Shown: positions 35,277-49,670, counted from the stretch's first letter. The stretch is 64,000 nucleotides of DNA from Ptiloglossa arizonensis (GCF_051014685.1 NW_027478877.1:345894-409893); one strand, 5' to 3'. Notes: generated from the sequence alone by a model not told the origin. Translations and numbers: made by a program.

Positions 35277-37196
35277 ACGAGTAGTTTTCCCCTAGGCCGT
35301 TCTAGTTATTCGTTTCGAGCATCAGAACTAAGAAAATTTGGAGTTTCTCAAGCGTTTCTTACCTCAAAACTGCCATATCTCGCGAACGGATTGACCAATC
35401 CGCATAATTTCTCTTGCATCTGAAAGTAGAAACTCGCCCCATTACAACGGTATGAGTAGTTTTCCCCTAGGCCGTTCTAGTTATTCGTTTCGAGCATCAG
35501 AACTGCGAAAATTGGGAGTTTCTCAAGCGTTTCTTACCCCAAAACTGCCATATCTCGCGAACGGATTGACCAATCCGCAAAGTTTCTGTTGCATCTGAAA
35601 GTAGAAACTCGCCCCATTACAACGGTATGAGTAGTTTTCCCCTAGGCCGTTCTAGTTATTCGTTTCGAGCATCAGAACTAAGAAAATTTGGAGTTTCTCA
35701 AGCGTTTCTTACCTCAAAACTGCCATATCTCGCGAACGGATTGACCAATCCGCAAAGTTTCTGTTGCATCTGAAAGTAGAAACTCGTCCCATTACAACGG
35801 TATGTGTAGTTTTCCCCTAGGCCGTTCTAGTTATTCGTTTCGAGCATCAGAACTAAGAAAATTTGGAGTTTCTGAAGCGTTTCTTACCTCAAAACTGCCA
35901 TATCTCGCGAACGGATTGACCAATCCGCAAAGTTTCTGTTGCATCTGACAGTAGAAACTCGCCCCATTACAACGGTATGAGTAGTTTTCCCCTAGGCCGT
36001 TCTAGTTATTCGTTTCGAGCATCAGAACTGCGAAAATTGGGAGTTTCTCAAGCGTTTCTTACCTCAAAACTGCCATATCTCGCGAACGGATTGACCAATC
36101 CGCAAAGTTTCTGTTGCATCTGAAAGTAGAAACTCGCCCCATTACAAAGGTATGAGTAGTTTTCCCCTAGGCCGTTCTAGTTATTCGTTTCGAGCATCAG
36201 AACTAAGAAAATTTGGAGTTTCTCAAGCGTTTCTTACCTCAAAACTGCCATATCTCGCGAACGGATTGACCAATCCGCAAAGTTTCTGTTGCATCTGAAA
36301 GTAGAAACACGCCCCATTACAACGGTATGAGTAGTTTTCCCCTAGGCCGTTCTAGTTATTCGTTTCGAGCATCAGAACTGCGAAAATTGGGAGTTTCTCA
36401 AGCGTTCCTTACCTCAAAACTGCCATATCTCGCTAACGGATTGACCAATCCGCAATGTTTCTGTTGCATCTGAAAGTAGAAACTCGCCCCATTACAACGG
36501 TATGAGTAGTTTTCCCCTAGGCCGTTCTAGTTATTCGTTTCGAGCATCAGAACTAAGAAAATTTGGAGTTTCTCAAGCGTTTCTTACCTCAAAACTGCCA
36601 TATCTCGCGAACGGATTGACCAATCCGCAAAGTTTCTGTTGCATCTGAAAGTAGAAACTCGCCCCATTACAACGGTATGAGTAGTTTTCCCCTAGGCCGT
36701 TCTAGTTATTCGTTTCGAGCATCAGAACTAAGAAAATTTGGAGTTTCTCAAGCGTTTCTTACCTCAAAACTGCCATATCTCGCGAACGGATTGACCAATC
36801 CGCAAAGTTTCTGTTGCATCTGAAAGTAGAAACTCGCCCCATTACAACGGTATGAGTAGTTTTCCCCTAGGCCGTTCTAGTTATTCGTTTCGAGCATCAG
36901 AACTAAGAAAATTTGGAGTTTCTCAAGCGTTTCTTACCTCAAAACAGCCATATCTCGCGAACGGATTGACCAATCCGCAAAGTTTCTGTTGCATCTGAAA
37001 GTAGAAACTCGCCCCATTACAACGGTATGAGTAGTTTTCCCCTAGGCCGTTCTAGTTATTCGTTTCGAGCATCAGAACTGCGAAAATTGGGAGTTTCTCA
37101 AGCGTTTCTTACCTCAAAACTGCCATATCTCGCGAACGGATTGACCAATCCGCAAAGTTTCTGTTGCATCTGAAAGTAGAAACTCGCCCCATTACA
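35277..37196. repeat. 11-monomer block copied at +15,750 bp, copy 1
   Basis: This block recurs at 51,027-52,946, 90 monomers away. Shared rare changes are cgcataattt (35,401/51,151), tatgtgtag (35,801/51,551), tctgaagcg (35,871/51,621), ctgacagt (35,947/51,697), cgctaacgg with caatgttt (36,451/52,201) and aaaacagcc (36,941/52,691). One monomer near 36,726 is A class here and G class in the other copy. Confidence 0.88.
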
Positions 37197-37200
37197 ACGG

Positions 37201-40003
37201 TAGGAGTAGTTTTCCCCTAGGCCGTTCTAGTTATTCGTTTCGAGCATCAGAACTAAGAAAATTTGGAGTTTCTCAAGCGTTTCTTACCTCAAAACTGCCA
37301 TATCTCGCGAACGGATTGACCAATCCGCAAAGTTTCTGTTGCATCTGAAAGTAGAAACTCGCCCCATTACAACGGTATGAGTAGTTTTCCCCTAAGCCGT
37401 TCTAGTTATTCGTTTCGAGCATCAGAACTGCGAAAATTGGGAGTTTCTCAAGCGTTTCTTACCTCAAAACTGCCATAACTCGCGAACGGATTGACCAATC
37501 CGCAAAGTTTCTGTTGCATCTGAAAGTAGATACTCGCCCCATTACAACGGTATGAGTAGTTTTCCCCTAGGCCGTTCTAGTTATTCGTTTCGAGCATCAG
37601 AACTGCGAAAATTGGGAGTTTCTCAAGCGTTTCTTACCTCAAAACTGCCATATCTCGCGAACGGATTGACCATTCCGCAAAGTTTCTGTTGCATCTGAAA
37701 GTAGAAACTCGCCCCATTACAACGGTATGAGTAGTTTTCCCCTAGGCCGTTCTAGTTATTCGTTTCGAGCATCAGAACTGCGAAAATTGGGAGTTTCTCA
37801 AGCGTTTCTTACCTCAAAACTGCCATATCTCGCGAACGGATTGACCAATCCGCAAAGTTTCTGTTGCATCTGAAAGTAGAAACTCGCCCCATTACAACGG
37901 TAGGAGTAGTTTTCCCCTAGGCCGTTCTAGTTATTCGTTTCGAGCATCAGAACTAAGAAAATTTGGAGTTTCTCAAGCGTTTCTTACCTCAAAACTGCCA
38001 TATCTCGCGAACGGATTGACCAATCCGCAAAGTTTCTGTTGCATCTGAAAGTAGAAACTCGCCCCATTACAACGGTATGAGTAGTTTTCCCCTAAGCCGT
38101 TCTAGTTATTCGTTTCGAGCATCAGAACTGCGAAAATTGGGAGTTTCTCAAGCGTTTCTTACCTCAAAACTGCCATAACTCGCGAACGGATTGACCAATC
38201 CGCAAAGTTTCTGTTGCATCTGAAAGTAGATACTCGCCCCATTACAACGGTATGAGTAGTTTTCCCCTAGGCCGTTCTAGTTATTCGTTTCGAGCATCAG
38301 AACTGCGAAAATTGGGAGTTTCTCAAGCGTTTCTTACCTCAAAACTGCCATATCTCGCGAACGGATTGACCATTCCGCAAAGTTTCTGTTGCATCTGAAA
38401 GTAGAAACTCGCCCCATTACAACGGTATGAGTAGTTTTCCCCTAGGCCGTTCTAGTTATTCGTTTCGAGCATCAGAACTGCGAAAATTGGGAGTTTCTCA
38501 AGCGTTTCTTACCTCAAAACTGCCATATCTCGCGAACGGATTGACCAATCCGCAAAGTTTCTGTTGCATCTGAAAGTAGAAACTCGACCCATTACAACGG
38601 TATGAGTAGTTTTCCCCTAGGCCGTTCTAGTTAGTCGTTTCGAGCATCAGAACTGCGAAAATTGGGAGTTTCTCAAGCGTTTCTTACCCCAAAACTGCCA
38701 TATCTCGCGAACGGATTGACCAATCCGCAAAGTTTCTGTTGCATCTGAAAGTAGAAACTCGCCCCATTACAACGGTATGAGTAGTTTTCCCCTAGGCCGT
38801 TCTAGTTATTCGTTTCGAGCATCAGAACTGCGAAAATTGGGAGTTTCTCAAGCGTTTCTTACCTCAAAACTGCCATATCTCGCGCACGGATTGACCAATC
38901 CGCAAAGTTTCTGTTGCATCTGAAAGTAGAAACTCGCCCCATTACAACGGTATGAGTAGTTTTCCCCTAGGCCGTTCTAGTTATTCGTTTCGAGCATCAG
39001 AACTAAGAAAATTTGGAGTTTCTCAAGCGTTTCTTACCTCAAAACTGCCATATCTCGCGAACGGATTGACCAATCCGCAAAGTTTCTGTTGCATCTGAAA
39101 GTAGAAACTCGCCCCATTACAACGGTATGAGTAGTTTTCCCCTAGGCCGTTCTAGTTATTCGTTTCGAGCATCAGAACTAAGAAAATTTGGAGTTTCTCA
39201 AGCGTTTCTTACCTCAAAACTGCCATATCTCGCGAACGGATTGACCAATCCGCAAAGTTTCTGTTGCATCTGAAAGTAGAAACACGCCCCATTACAACGG
39301 TATGAGTAGTTTTCCCCTAGGCCGTTCTAGTTATTCGTTTCGAGCATCAGAACTGCGAAAATTGGGAGTTTCTCAAGCGTTTCTTACCTCAAAACTGCCA
39401 TATCTCGCGAACGGATTGACCAATCCGCAAAGTTTCTGTTGCATCTGAAAGTAGAAACTCGCCCCATTACAACGGTATGAGTAGTTTTCCCCTAGGCCGT
39501 TCTAGTTATTCGTTTCGAGCATCAGAACTAAGAAAATTTGGAGTTTCTCAAGCGTTTCTTACCTCAAAACTGCCATATCTCGCGAACGGATTGACCAATC
39601 CGCAAAGTTTCTGTTGCATCTGAAAGTAGAAACTCGCCCCATTACAACGGTATGAGTAGTTTTCCCCTAGGCCGTTCTAGTTATTCGTTTCGAGCATCAG
39701 AACTGCGAAAATTGGGAGTTTCTCAAGCGTTTCTTACCTCAAAACTGCCATATCTCGCGAACGGATTGACCAATCCGCAAAGTTTCTGTTGCATCTGAAA
39801 GTAGAAACTCGCCCCATTACAACGGTATGAGTAGTTTTCCCCTAAGCCGTTCTAGTTATTCGTTTCGAGCATCAGAACTGCGAAAATTGGGAGTTTCTCA
39901 AGCGTTTCTTACCTCAAAACTGCCATAACTCGCGAACGGATTGACCAATCCGCAAAGTTTCTGTTGCATCTGAAAGTAGATACTCGCCCCATTACAACGG
40001 TAT
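37201..40003. repeat. 16-monomer repeat of domain VI, unit 1
   Basis: A 2,800 bp unit, tandem with about 40,004-42,830. Markers are cctaagcc at 37,391, 38,091 and 39,841, ataactcg with gatactcg, gaccattcc, ctcgaccc (38,586), ttagtcg, acccca, cgcgcacg and aaacacg (39,281). Inside it, 37,201-37,900 and 37,901-38,600 form a four-monomer tandem duplication marked by taggag at 37,201 and 37,901. Confidence 0.82.
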
Positions 40004-42830
40004 GAGTAGTTTTCCCCTAGGCCGTTCTAGTTATTCGTTTCGAGCATCAGAACTAAGAAAATTTGGAGTTTCTCAAGCGTTTCTTACCTCAAAACTGCCA
40101 TATCTCGCGAACGGATTGACCAATCCGCAAAGTTTCTGTTGCATCTGAAAGTAGAAACTCGCCCCATTACAACGGTATGAGTAGTTTTCCCCTAAGCCGT
40201 TCTAGTTATTCGTTTCGAGCATCAGAACTGCGAAAATTGGGAGTTTCTCAAGCGTTTCTTACCTCAAAACTGCCATAACTCGCGAACGGATTGACCAATC
40301 CGCAAAGTTTCTGTTGCATCTGAAAGTAGATACTCGCCCCATTACAACGGTATGAGTAGTTTTCCCCTAGGCCGTTCTAGTTATTCGTTTCGAGCATCAG
40401 AACTGCGAAAATTGGGAGTTTCTCAAGCGTTTCTTACCTCAAAACTGCCATATCTCGCGAACGGATTGACCATTCCGCAAAGTTTCTGTTGCATCTGAAA
40501 GTAGAAACTCGCCCCATTACAACGGTATGAGTAGTTTTCCCCTAGGCCGTTCTAGTTATTCGTTTCGAGCATCAGAACTGCGAAAATTGGGAGTTTCTCA
40601 AGCGTTTCTTACCTCAAAACTGCCATATCTCGCGAACGGATTGACCAATCCGCAAAGTTTCTGTTGCATCTGAAAGTAGAAACTCGCCCCATTACAACGG
40701 TAGGAGTAGTTTTCCCCTAGGCCGTTCTAGTTATTCGTTTCGAGCATCAGAACTAAGAAAATTTGGAGTTTCTCAAGCGTTTCTTACCTCAAAACTGCCA
40801 TATCTCGCGAACGGATTGACCAATCCGCAAAGTTTCTGTTGCATCTGAAAGTAGAAACTCGCCCCATTACAACGGTATGAGTAGTTTTCCCCTAAGCCGT
40901 TCTAGTTATTCGTTTCGAGCATCAGAACTGCGAAAATTGGGAGTTTCTCAAGCGTTTCTTACCTCAAAACTGCCATAACTCGCGAACGGATTGACCAATC
41001 CGCAAAGTTTCTGTTGCATCTGAAAGTAGATACTCGCCCCATTACAACGGTATGAGTAGTTTTCCCCTAGGCCGTTCTAGTTATTCGTTTCGAGCATCAG
41101 AACTGCGAAAATTGGGAGTTTCTCAAGCGTTTCTTACCTCAAAACTGCCATATCTCGCGAACGGATTGACCATTCCGCAAAGTTTCTGTTGCATCTGAAA
41201 GTAGAAACTCGCCCCATTACAACGGTATGAGTAGTTTTCCCCTAGGCCGTTCTAGTTATTCGTTTCGAGCATCAGAACTGCGAAAATTGGGAGTTTCTCA
41301 AGCGTTTCTTACCTCAAAACTGCCATATCTCGCGAACGGATTGACCAATCCGCAAAGTTTCTGTTGCATCTGAAAGTAGAAACTCGACCCATTACAACGG
41401 TATGAGTAGTTTTCCCCTAGGCCGTTCTAGTTAGTCGTTTCGAGCATCAGAACTGCGAAAATTGGGAGTTTCTCAAGCGTTTCTTACCCCAAAACTGCCA
41501 TATCTCGCGAACGGATTGACCAATCCGCAAAGTTTCTGTTGCATCTGAAAGTAGAAACTCGCCCCATTACAACGGTATGAGTAGTTTTCCCCTAGGCCGT
41601 TCTAGTTATTCGTTTCGAGCATCAGAACTGCGAAAATTGGGAGTTTCTCAAGCGTTTCTTACCTCAAAACTGCCATATCTCGCGCACGGATTGACCAATC
41701 CGCAAAGTTTCTGTTGCATCTGAAAGTAGAAACTCGCCCCATTACAACGGTATGAGTAGTTTTCCCCTAGGCCGTTCTAGTTATTCGTTTCGAGCATCAG
41801 AACTAAGAAAATTTGGAGTTTCTCAAGCGTTTCTTACCTCAAAACTGCCATATCTCGCGAACGGATTGACCAATCCGCAAAGTTTCTGTTGCATCTGAAA
41901 GTAGAAACTCGCCCCATTACAACGGTATGAGTAGTTTTCCCCTAGGCCGTTCTAGTTATTCGTTTCGAGCATCAGAACTAAGAAAATTTGGAGTTTCTCA
42001 AGCGTTTCTTACCTCAAAACTGCCATATCTCGCGAACGGATTGACCAATCCGCAAAGTTTCTGTTGCATCTGAAAGTAGAAACACGCCCCATTACAACGG
42101 TATGAGTAGTTTTCCCCTAGGCCGTTCTAGTTATTCGTTTCGAGCATCAGAACTGCGAAAATTGGGAGTTTCTCAAGCGTTTCTTACCTCAAAACTGCCA
42201 TATCTCGCGAACGGATTGACCAATCCGCAAAGTTTCTGTTGCATCTGAAAGTAGAAACTCGCCCCATTACAACGGTATGAGTAGTTTTCCCCTAGGCCGT
42301 TCTAGTTATTCGTTTCGAGCATCAGAACTAAGAAAATTTGGAGTTTCTCAAGCGTTTCTTACCTCAAAACTGCCATATCTCGCGAACGGATTGACCAATC
42401 CGCAAAGTTTCTGTTGCATCTGAAAGTAGAAACTCGCCCCATTACAACGGTATGAGTAGTTTTCCCCTAGGCCGTTCTAGTTATTCGTTTCGAGCATCAG
42501 AACTGCGAAAATTGGGAGTTTCTCAAGCGTTTCTTACCTCAAAACTGCCATATCTCGCGAACGGATTGACCAATCCGCAAAGTTTCTGTTGCATCTGAAA
42601 GTAGAAACTCGCCCCATTACAACGGTATGAGTAGTTTTCCCCTAAGCCGTTCTAGTTATTCGTTTCGAGCATCAGAACTTCGAAAATTGGGAGTTTCTCA
42701 AGCGTTTCTTACCTCAAAACTGCCATAACTCGCGAACGGATTGACCAATCCGCAAAGTTTCTGTTGCATCTGAAAGTAGATACTCGCCCCATTACAACGG
42801 TATGAGTAGTTTTCCCCTAGGCCGTTCTAG
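40004..42830. repeat. 16-monomer repeat of domain VI, unit 2
   Basis: Every domain VI marker from 37,391 to 39,981 has a partner 2,800 bp later: 40,191, 40,471, 40,701, 40,891, 41,386, 41,681, 42,081, 42,641 and 42,781. It differs by aacttcg (g164t) at 42,676. The sequences part near 42,850, where A is replaced by G. Confidence 0.82.
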
Positions 42831-44420
42831 TTAATCGTTTCGAGCATCAGAACTGCGAAAATTGGGAGTTTCTCAAGCGTTTCTTACCTCAAAACTGCCA
42901 TATCTCGCGAACGGATTGACCATTCCGCAAAGTTTCTGTTGCATCTGAAAGTAGAAACTCGCCCCATTACAACGGTATGAGTAGTTTTCCCCTAGGCCGT
43001 TCTAGTTATTCGTTTCGAGCATCAGAACTGCGAAAATTGGGAGTTTCTCAAGCGTTTCTTACCTCAAAACTGCCATATCTCGCGAACGGATTGACCAATC
43101 CGCAAAGTTTCTGTTGCATCTGAAAGTAGAAACTCGACCCATTACAACGGTATGAGTAGTTTTCCCCTAGGCCGTTCTAGTTAGTCGTTTCGAGCATCAG
43201 AACTGCGAAAATTGGGAGTTTCTCAAGCGTTTCTTACCCCAAAACTGCCATATCTCGCGAACGGATTGACCAATCCGCAAAGTTTCTGTTGCATCTGAAA
43301 GTAGAAACTCGCCCCATTACAACGGTATGAGTAGTTTTCCCCTAGGCCGTTCTAGTTATTCGTTTCGAGCATCAGAACTGCGAAAATTGGGAGTTTCTCA
43401 AGCGTTTCTTACCTCAAAACTGCCATATCTCGCGCACGGATTGACCAATCCGCAAAGTTTCTATTGCATCTGAAAGTAGAAACTCGCCCCATTACAACGG
43501 TATGAGTAGTTTTCCCCTAGGCCGTTCTAGTTATTCGTTTCGAGCATCAGAACTAAGAAAATTTGGAGTTTCTCAAGCGTTTCTTACCTCAAAACTGCCA
43601 TATCTCGCGAACGGATTGACCAATCCGCAAAGTTTCTGTTGCATCTGAAAGTAGAAACTCGCCCCATTACAACGGTATGAGTAGTTTTCCCCTAGGCCGT
43701 TCTAGTTATTCGTTTCGAGCATCAGAACTAAGAAAATTTGGAGTTTCTCAAGCGTTTCTTACCTCAAAACTGCCATATCTCGCGAACGGATTGACCAATC
43801 CGCAAAGTTTCTGTTGCATCTGAAAGTAGAAACTCGCCCCATTACAACGGTATGAGTAGTTTTCCCCTAGGCCGTTCTAGTTATTCGTTTCGAGCATCAG
43901 AACTGCGAAAATTGGGAGTTTCTCAAGCGTTTCTTACCTCAAAACTGCCATATCTCGCGAACGGATTGACCAATCCGCAAAGTTTCTGTTGCATCTGAAA
44001 GTAGAAACTCGCCCCATTACAACGGTAGGAGTAGTTTTCCCCTAGGCCGTTCTAGTTATTCGTTTCGAGCATCAGAACTAAGAAAATTTGGAGTTTCTCA
44101 AGCGTTTCTTACCTCAAAACTGCCATATCTCGCGAACGGATTGACCAATCCGCAAAGTTTCTGTTGCATCTGAAAGTAGAAACTCGCCCCATTACAACGG
44201 TATGAGTAGTTTTCCCCTAAGCCGTTCTAGTTATTCGTTTCGAGCATCAGAACTGCGAAAATTGGGAGTTTCTCAAGCGTTTCTTACCTCAAAACTGCCA
44301 TAACTCGCGAACGGATTGACCAATCCGCAAAGTTTCTGTTGCATCTGAAAGTAGATACTCGCCCCATTACAACGGTATGAGTAGTTTTCCCCTAGGCCGT
44401 TCTAGTTATTCGTTTCGAGC
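40560..44420. repeat. 30-monomer offset block, copy 1
   Basis: About 3.9 kb matches 45,810-49,670 at 5,250 bp. Pairs include taggag 40,701/45,951 and 44,026/49,276, aaacacg 42,081/47,331, aacttcg 42,676/47,926, ctattgc 43,461/48,711 and cctaagcc 44,216/49,466. The left edge follows a57t at 40,473, absent near 45,723. The right edge precedes 44,426, where A faces G. Confidence 0.85.
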
Positions 44421-45809
44421 ATCAGAACTAAGAAAATTTGGAGTTTCTCAAGCGTTTCTTACCTCAAAACTGCCATATCTCGCGAACGGATTGACCAATC
44501 CGCAAAGTTTCTGTTGCATCTGAAAGTAGAAACTCGCCCCATTACAACGGTATGAGTAGTTTTCCCCTAGGCCGTTCTAGTTATTCGTTTCGAGCATCAG
44601 AACTAAGAAAATTTGGAGTTTCTCAAGCGTTTCTTACCTCAAAACTGCCATATCTCGCGAACGGATTGACCAATCCGCAAAGTTTCTGTTGCATCTGAAA
44701 GTAGAAACACGCCCCATTACAACGGTATGAGTAGTTTTCCCCTAGGCCGTTCTAGTTATTCGTTTCGAGCATCAGAACTGCGAAAATTGGGAGTTTCTCA
44801 AGCGTTTCTTACCTCAAAACTGCCATATCTCGCGAACGGATTGACCAATCCGCAAAGTTTCTGTTGCATCTGAAAGTAGAAACTCGCCCCATTACAACGG
44901 TATGAGTAGTTTTCCCCTAGGCCGTTCTAGTTATTCGTTTCGAGCATCAGAACTAAGAAAATTTGGAGTTTCTCAAGCGTTTCTTACCTCAAAACTGCCA
45001 TATCTCGCGAACGGATTGACCAATCCGCAAAGTTTCTGTTGCATCTGAAAGTAGAAACTCGCCCCATTACAACGGTATGAGTAGTTTTCCCCTAGGCCGT
45101 TCTAGTTATTCGTTTCGAGCATCAGAACTGCGAAAATTGGGAGTTTCTCAAGCGTTTCTTACCTCAAAACTGCCATATCTCGCGAACGGATTGACCAATC
45201 CGCAAAGTTTCTGTTGCATCTGAAAGTAGAAACTCGCCCCATTACAACGGTATGAGTAGTTTTCCCCTAAGCCGTTCTAGTTATTCGTTTCGAGCATCAG
45301 AACTTCGAAAATTGGGAGTTTCTCAAGCGTTTCTTACCTCAAAACTGCCATAACTCGCGAACGGATTGACCAATCCGCAAAGTTTCTGTTGCATCTGAAA
45401 GTAGATACTCGCCCCATTACAACGGTATGAGTAGTTTTCCCCTAGGCCGTTCTAGTTATTCGTTTCGAGCATCAGAACTAAGAAAATTTGGAGTTTCTCA
45501 AGCGTTTCTTACCTCAAAACTGCCATATCTCGCGAACGGATTGACCAATCCGCAAAGTTTCTGTTGCATCTGAAAGTAGAAACTCGCCCCATTACAACGG
45601 TATGAGTAGTTTTCCCCTAGGCCGTTCTAGTTATTCGTTTCGAGCATCAGAACTAAGAAAATTTGGAGTTTCTCAAGCGTTTCTTACCTCAAAACTGCCA
45701 TATCTCGCGAACGGATTGACCAATCCGCAAAGTTTCTGTTGCATCTGAAAGTAGAAACTCGCCCCATTACAACGGTATGAGTAGTTTTCCCCTAGGCCGT
45801 TCTAGTTAT
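44421..45809. repeat. domain VI insert copied from about 2,625 bp upstream
   Basis: From about 44,430 to 45,420 the order A, A with aaacacg (44,706), G, A, G, cctaagcc (45,266), aacttcg (45,301), ataactcg/gatactcg matches 41,800-42,800 at 15 monomers. It then passes through A, A and G into the taggag monomer at 45,951. This insert sets the 30-monomer spacing between the flanking copies. Confidence 0.78.
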
Positions 45810-48800
45810 TCGTTTCGAGCATCAGAACTGCGAAAATTGGGAGTTTCTCAAGCGTTTCTTACCTCAAAACTGCCATATCTCGCGAACGGATTGACCAATC
45901 CGCAAAGTTTCTGTTGCATCTGAAAGTAGAAACTCGCCCCATTACAACGGTAGGAGTAGTTTTCCCCTAGGCCGTTCTAGTTATTCGTTTCGAGCATCAG
46001 AACTAAGAAAATTTGGAGTTTCTCAAGCGTTTCTTACCTCAAAACTGCCATATCTCGCGAACGGATTGACCAATCCGCAAAGTTTCTGTTGCATCTGAAA
46101 GTAGAAACTCGCCCCATTACAACGGTATGAGTAGTTTTCCCCTAAGCCGTTCTAGTTATTCGTTTCGAGCATCAGAACTGCGAAAATTGGGAGTTTCTCA
46201 AGCGTTTCTTACCTCAAAACTGCCATAACTCGCGAACGGATTGACCAATCCGCAAAGTTTCTGTTGCATCTGAAAGTAGATACTCGCCCCATTACAACGG
46301 TATGAGTAGTTTTCCCCTAGGCCGTTCTAGTTATTCGTTTCGAGCATCAGAACTGCGAAAATTGGGAGTTTCTCAAGCGTTTCTTACCTCAAAACTGCCA
46401 TATCTCGCGAACGGATTGACCATTCCGCAAAGTTTCTGTTGCATCTGAAAGTAGAAACTCGCCCCATTACAACGGTATGAGTAGTTTTCCCCTAGGCCGT
46501 TCTAGTTATTCGTTTCGAGCATCAGAACTGCGAAAATTGGGAGTTTCTCAAGCGTTTCTTACCTCAAAACTGCCATATCTCGCGAACGGATTGACCAATC
46601 CGCAAAGTTTCTGTTGCATCTGAAAGTAGAAACTCGACCCATTACAACGGTATGAGTAGTTTTCCCCTAGGCCGTTCTAGTTAGTCGTTTCGAGCATCAG
46701 AACTGCGAAAATTGGGAGTTTCTCAAGCGTTTCTTACCCCAAAACTGCCATATCTCGCGAACGGATTGACCAATCCGCAAAGTTTCTGTTGCATCTGAAA
46801 GTAGAAACTCGCCCCATTACAACGGTATGAGTAGTTTTCCCCTAGGCCGTTCTAGTTATTCGTTTCGAGCATCAGAACTGCGAAAATTGGGAGTTTCTCA
46901 AGCGTTTCTTACCTCAAAACTGCCATATCTCGCGCACGGATTGACCAATCCGCAAAGTTTCTGTTGCATCTGAAAGTAGAAACTCGCCCCATTACAACGG
47001 TATGAGTAGTTTTCCCCTAGGCCGTTCTAGTTATTCGTTTCGAGCATCAGAACTAAGAAAATTTGGAGTTTCTCAAGCGTTTCTTACCTCAAAACTGCCA
47101 TATCTCGCGAACGGATTGACCAATCCGCAAAGTTTCTGTTGCATCTGAAAGTAGAAACTCGCCCCATTACAACGGTATGAGTAGTTTTCCCCTAGGCCGT
47201 TCTAGTTATTCGTTTCGAGCATCAGAACTAAGAAAATTTGGAGTTTCTCAAGCGTTTCTTACCTCAAAACTGCCATATCTCGCGAACGGATTGACCAATC
47301 CGCAAAGTTTCTGTTGCATCTAAAAGTAGAAACACGCCCCATTACAACGGTATGAGTAGTTTTCCCCTAGGCCGTTCTAGTTATTCGTTTCGAGCATCAG
47401 AACTGCGAAAATTGGGAGTTTCTCAAGCGTTTCTTACCTCAAAACTGCCATATCTCGCGAACGGATTGACCAATCCGCAAAGTTTCTGTTGCATCTGAAA
47501 GTAGAAACTCGCCCCATTACAACGGTATGAGTAGTTTTCCCCTAGGCCGTTCTAGTTATTCGTTTCGAGCATCAGAACTAAGAAAATTTGGAGTTTCTCA
47601 AGCGTTTCTTACCTCAAAACTGCCATATCTCGCGAACGGATTGACCAATCCGCAAAGTTTCTGTTGCATCTGAAAGTAGAAACTCGCCCCATTACAACGG
47701 TATGAGTAGTTTTCCCCTAGGCCGTTCTAGTTATTCGTTTCGAGCATCAGAACTGCGAAAATTGGGAGTTTCTCAAGCGTTTCTTACCTCAAAACTGCCA
47801 TATCTCGCGAACGGATTGACCAATCCGCAAAGTTTCTGTTGCATCTGAAAGTAGAAACTCGCCCCATTACAACGGTATGAGTAGTTTTCCCCTAAGCCGT
47901 TCTAGTTATTCGTTTCGAGCATCAGAACTTCGAAAATTGGGAGTTTCTCAAGCGTTTCTTACCTCAAAACTGCCATAACTCGCGAACGGATTGACCAATC
48001 CGCAAAGTTTCTGTTGCATCTGAAAGTAGATACTCGCCCCATTACAACGGTATGAGTAGTTTTCCCCTAGGCCGTTCTAGTTATTCGTTTCGAGCATCAG
48101 AACTGCGAAAATTGGGAGTTTCTCAAGCGTTTCTTACCTCAAAACTGCCATATCTCGCGAACGGATTGACCATTCCGCAAAGTTTCTGTTGCATCTGAAA
48201 GTAGAAACTCGCCCCATTACAACGGTATGAGTAGTTTTCCCCTAGGCCGTTCTAGTTATTCGTTTCGAGCATCAGAACTGCGAAAATTGGGAGTTTCTCA
48301 AGCGTTTCTTACCTCAAAACTGCCATATCTCGCGAACGGATTGACCAATCCGCAAAGTTTCTGTTGCATCTGAAAGTAGAAACTCGACCCATTACAACGG
48401 TATGAGTAGTTTTCCCCTAGGCCGTTCTAGTTAGTCGTTTCGAGCATCAGAACTGCGAAAATTGGGAGTTTCTCAAGCGTTTCTTACCCCAAAACTGCCA
48501 TATCTCGCGAACGGATTGACCAATCCGCAAAGTTTCTGTTGCATCTGAAAGTAGAAACTCGCCCCATTACAACGGTATGAGTAGTTTTCCCCTAGGCCGT
48601 TCTAGTTATTCGTTTCGAGCATCAGAACTGCGAAAATTGGGAGTTTCTCAAGCGTTTCTTACCTCAAAACTGCCATATCTCGCGCACGGATTGACCAATC
48701 CGCAAAGTTTCTATTGCATCTGAAAGTAGAAACTCGCCCCATTACAACGGTATGAGTAGTTTTCCCCTAGGCCGTTCTAGTTATTCGTTTCGAGCATCAG

Positions 48801-49670
48801 AACTAAGAAAATTTGGAGTTTCTCAAGCGTTTCTTACCTCAAAACTGCCATATCTCGCGAACGGATTGACCAATCCGCAAAGTTTCTGTTGCATCTGAAA
48901 GTAGAAACTCGCCCCATTACAACGGTATGAGTAGTTTTCCCCTAGGCCGTTCTAGTTATTCGTTTCGAGCATCAGAACTAAGAAAATTTGGAGTTTCTCA
49001 AGCGTTTCTTACCTCAAAACTGCCATATCTCGCGAACGGATTGACCAATCCGCAAAGTTTCTGTTGCATCTGAAAGTAGAAACTCGCCCCATTACAACGG
49101 TATGAGTAGTTTTCCCCTAGGCCGTTCTAGTTATTCGTTTCGAGCATCAGAACTGCGAAAATTGGGAGTTTCTCAAGCGTTTCTTACCTCAAAACTGCCA
49201 TATCTCGCGAACGGATTGACCAATCCGCAAAGTTTCTGTTGCATCTGAAAGTAGAAACTCGCCCCATTACAACGGTAGGAGTAGTTTTCCCCTAGGCCGT
49301 TCTAGTTATTCGTTTCGAGCATCAGAACTAAGAAAATTTGGAGTTTCTCAAGCGTTTCTTACCTCAAAACTGCCATATCTCGCGAACGGATTGACCAATC
49401 CGCAAAGTTTCTGTTGCATCTGAAAGTAGAAACTCGCCCCATTACAACGGTATGAGTAGTTTTCCCCTAAGCCGTTCTAGTTATTCGTTTCGAGCATCAG
49501 AACTGCGAAAATTGGGAGTTTCTCAAGCGTTTCTTACCTCAAAACTGCCATAACTCGCGAACGGATTGACCAATCCGCAAAGTTTCTGTTGCATCTGAAA
49601 GTAGATACTCGCCCCATTACAACGGTATGAGTAGTTTTCCCCTAGGCCGTTCTAGTTATTCGTTTCGAGC
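45810..49670. repeat. 30-monomer offset block, copy 2
   Basis: Partner of 40,560-44,420. A private ctaaaagt sits near 47,321. Within it, two versions of the domain VI cassette alternate: one led by taggag (45,951, 49,276) and one with aacttcg (47,926). They are spaced 10 and 9 monomers apart, giving a 19-monomer (3,325 bp) composite. Confidence 0.85.
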
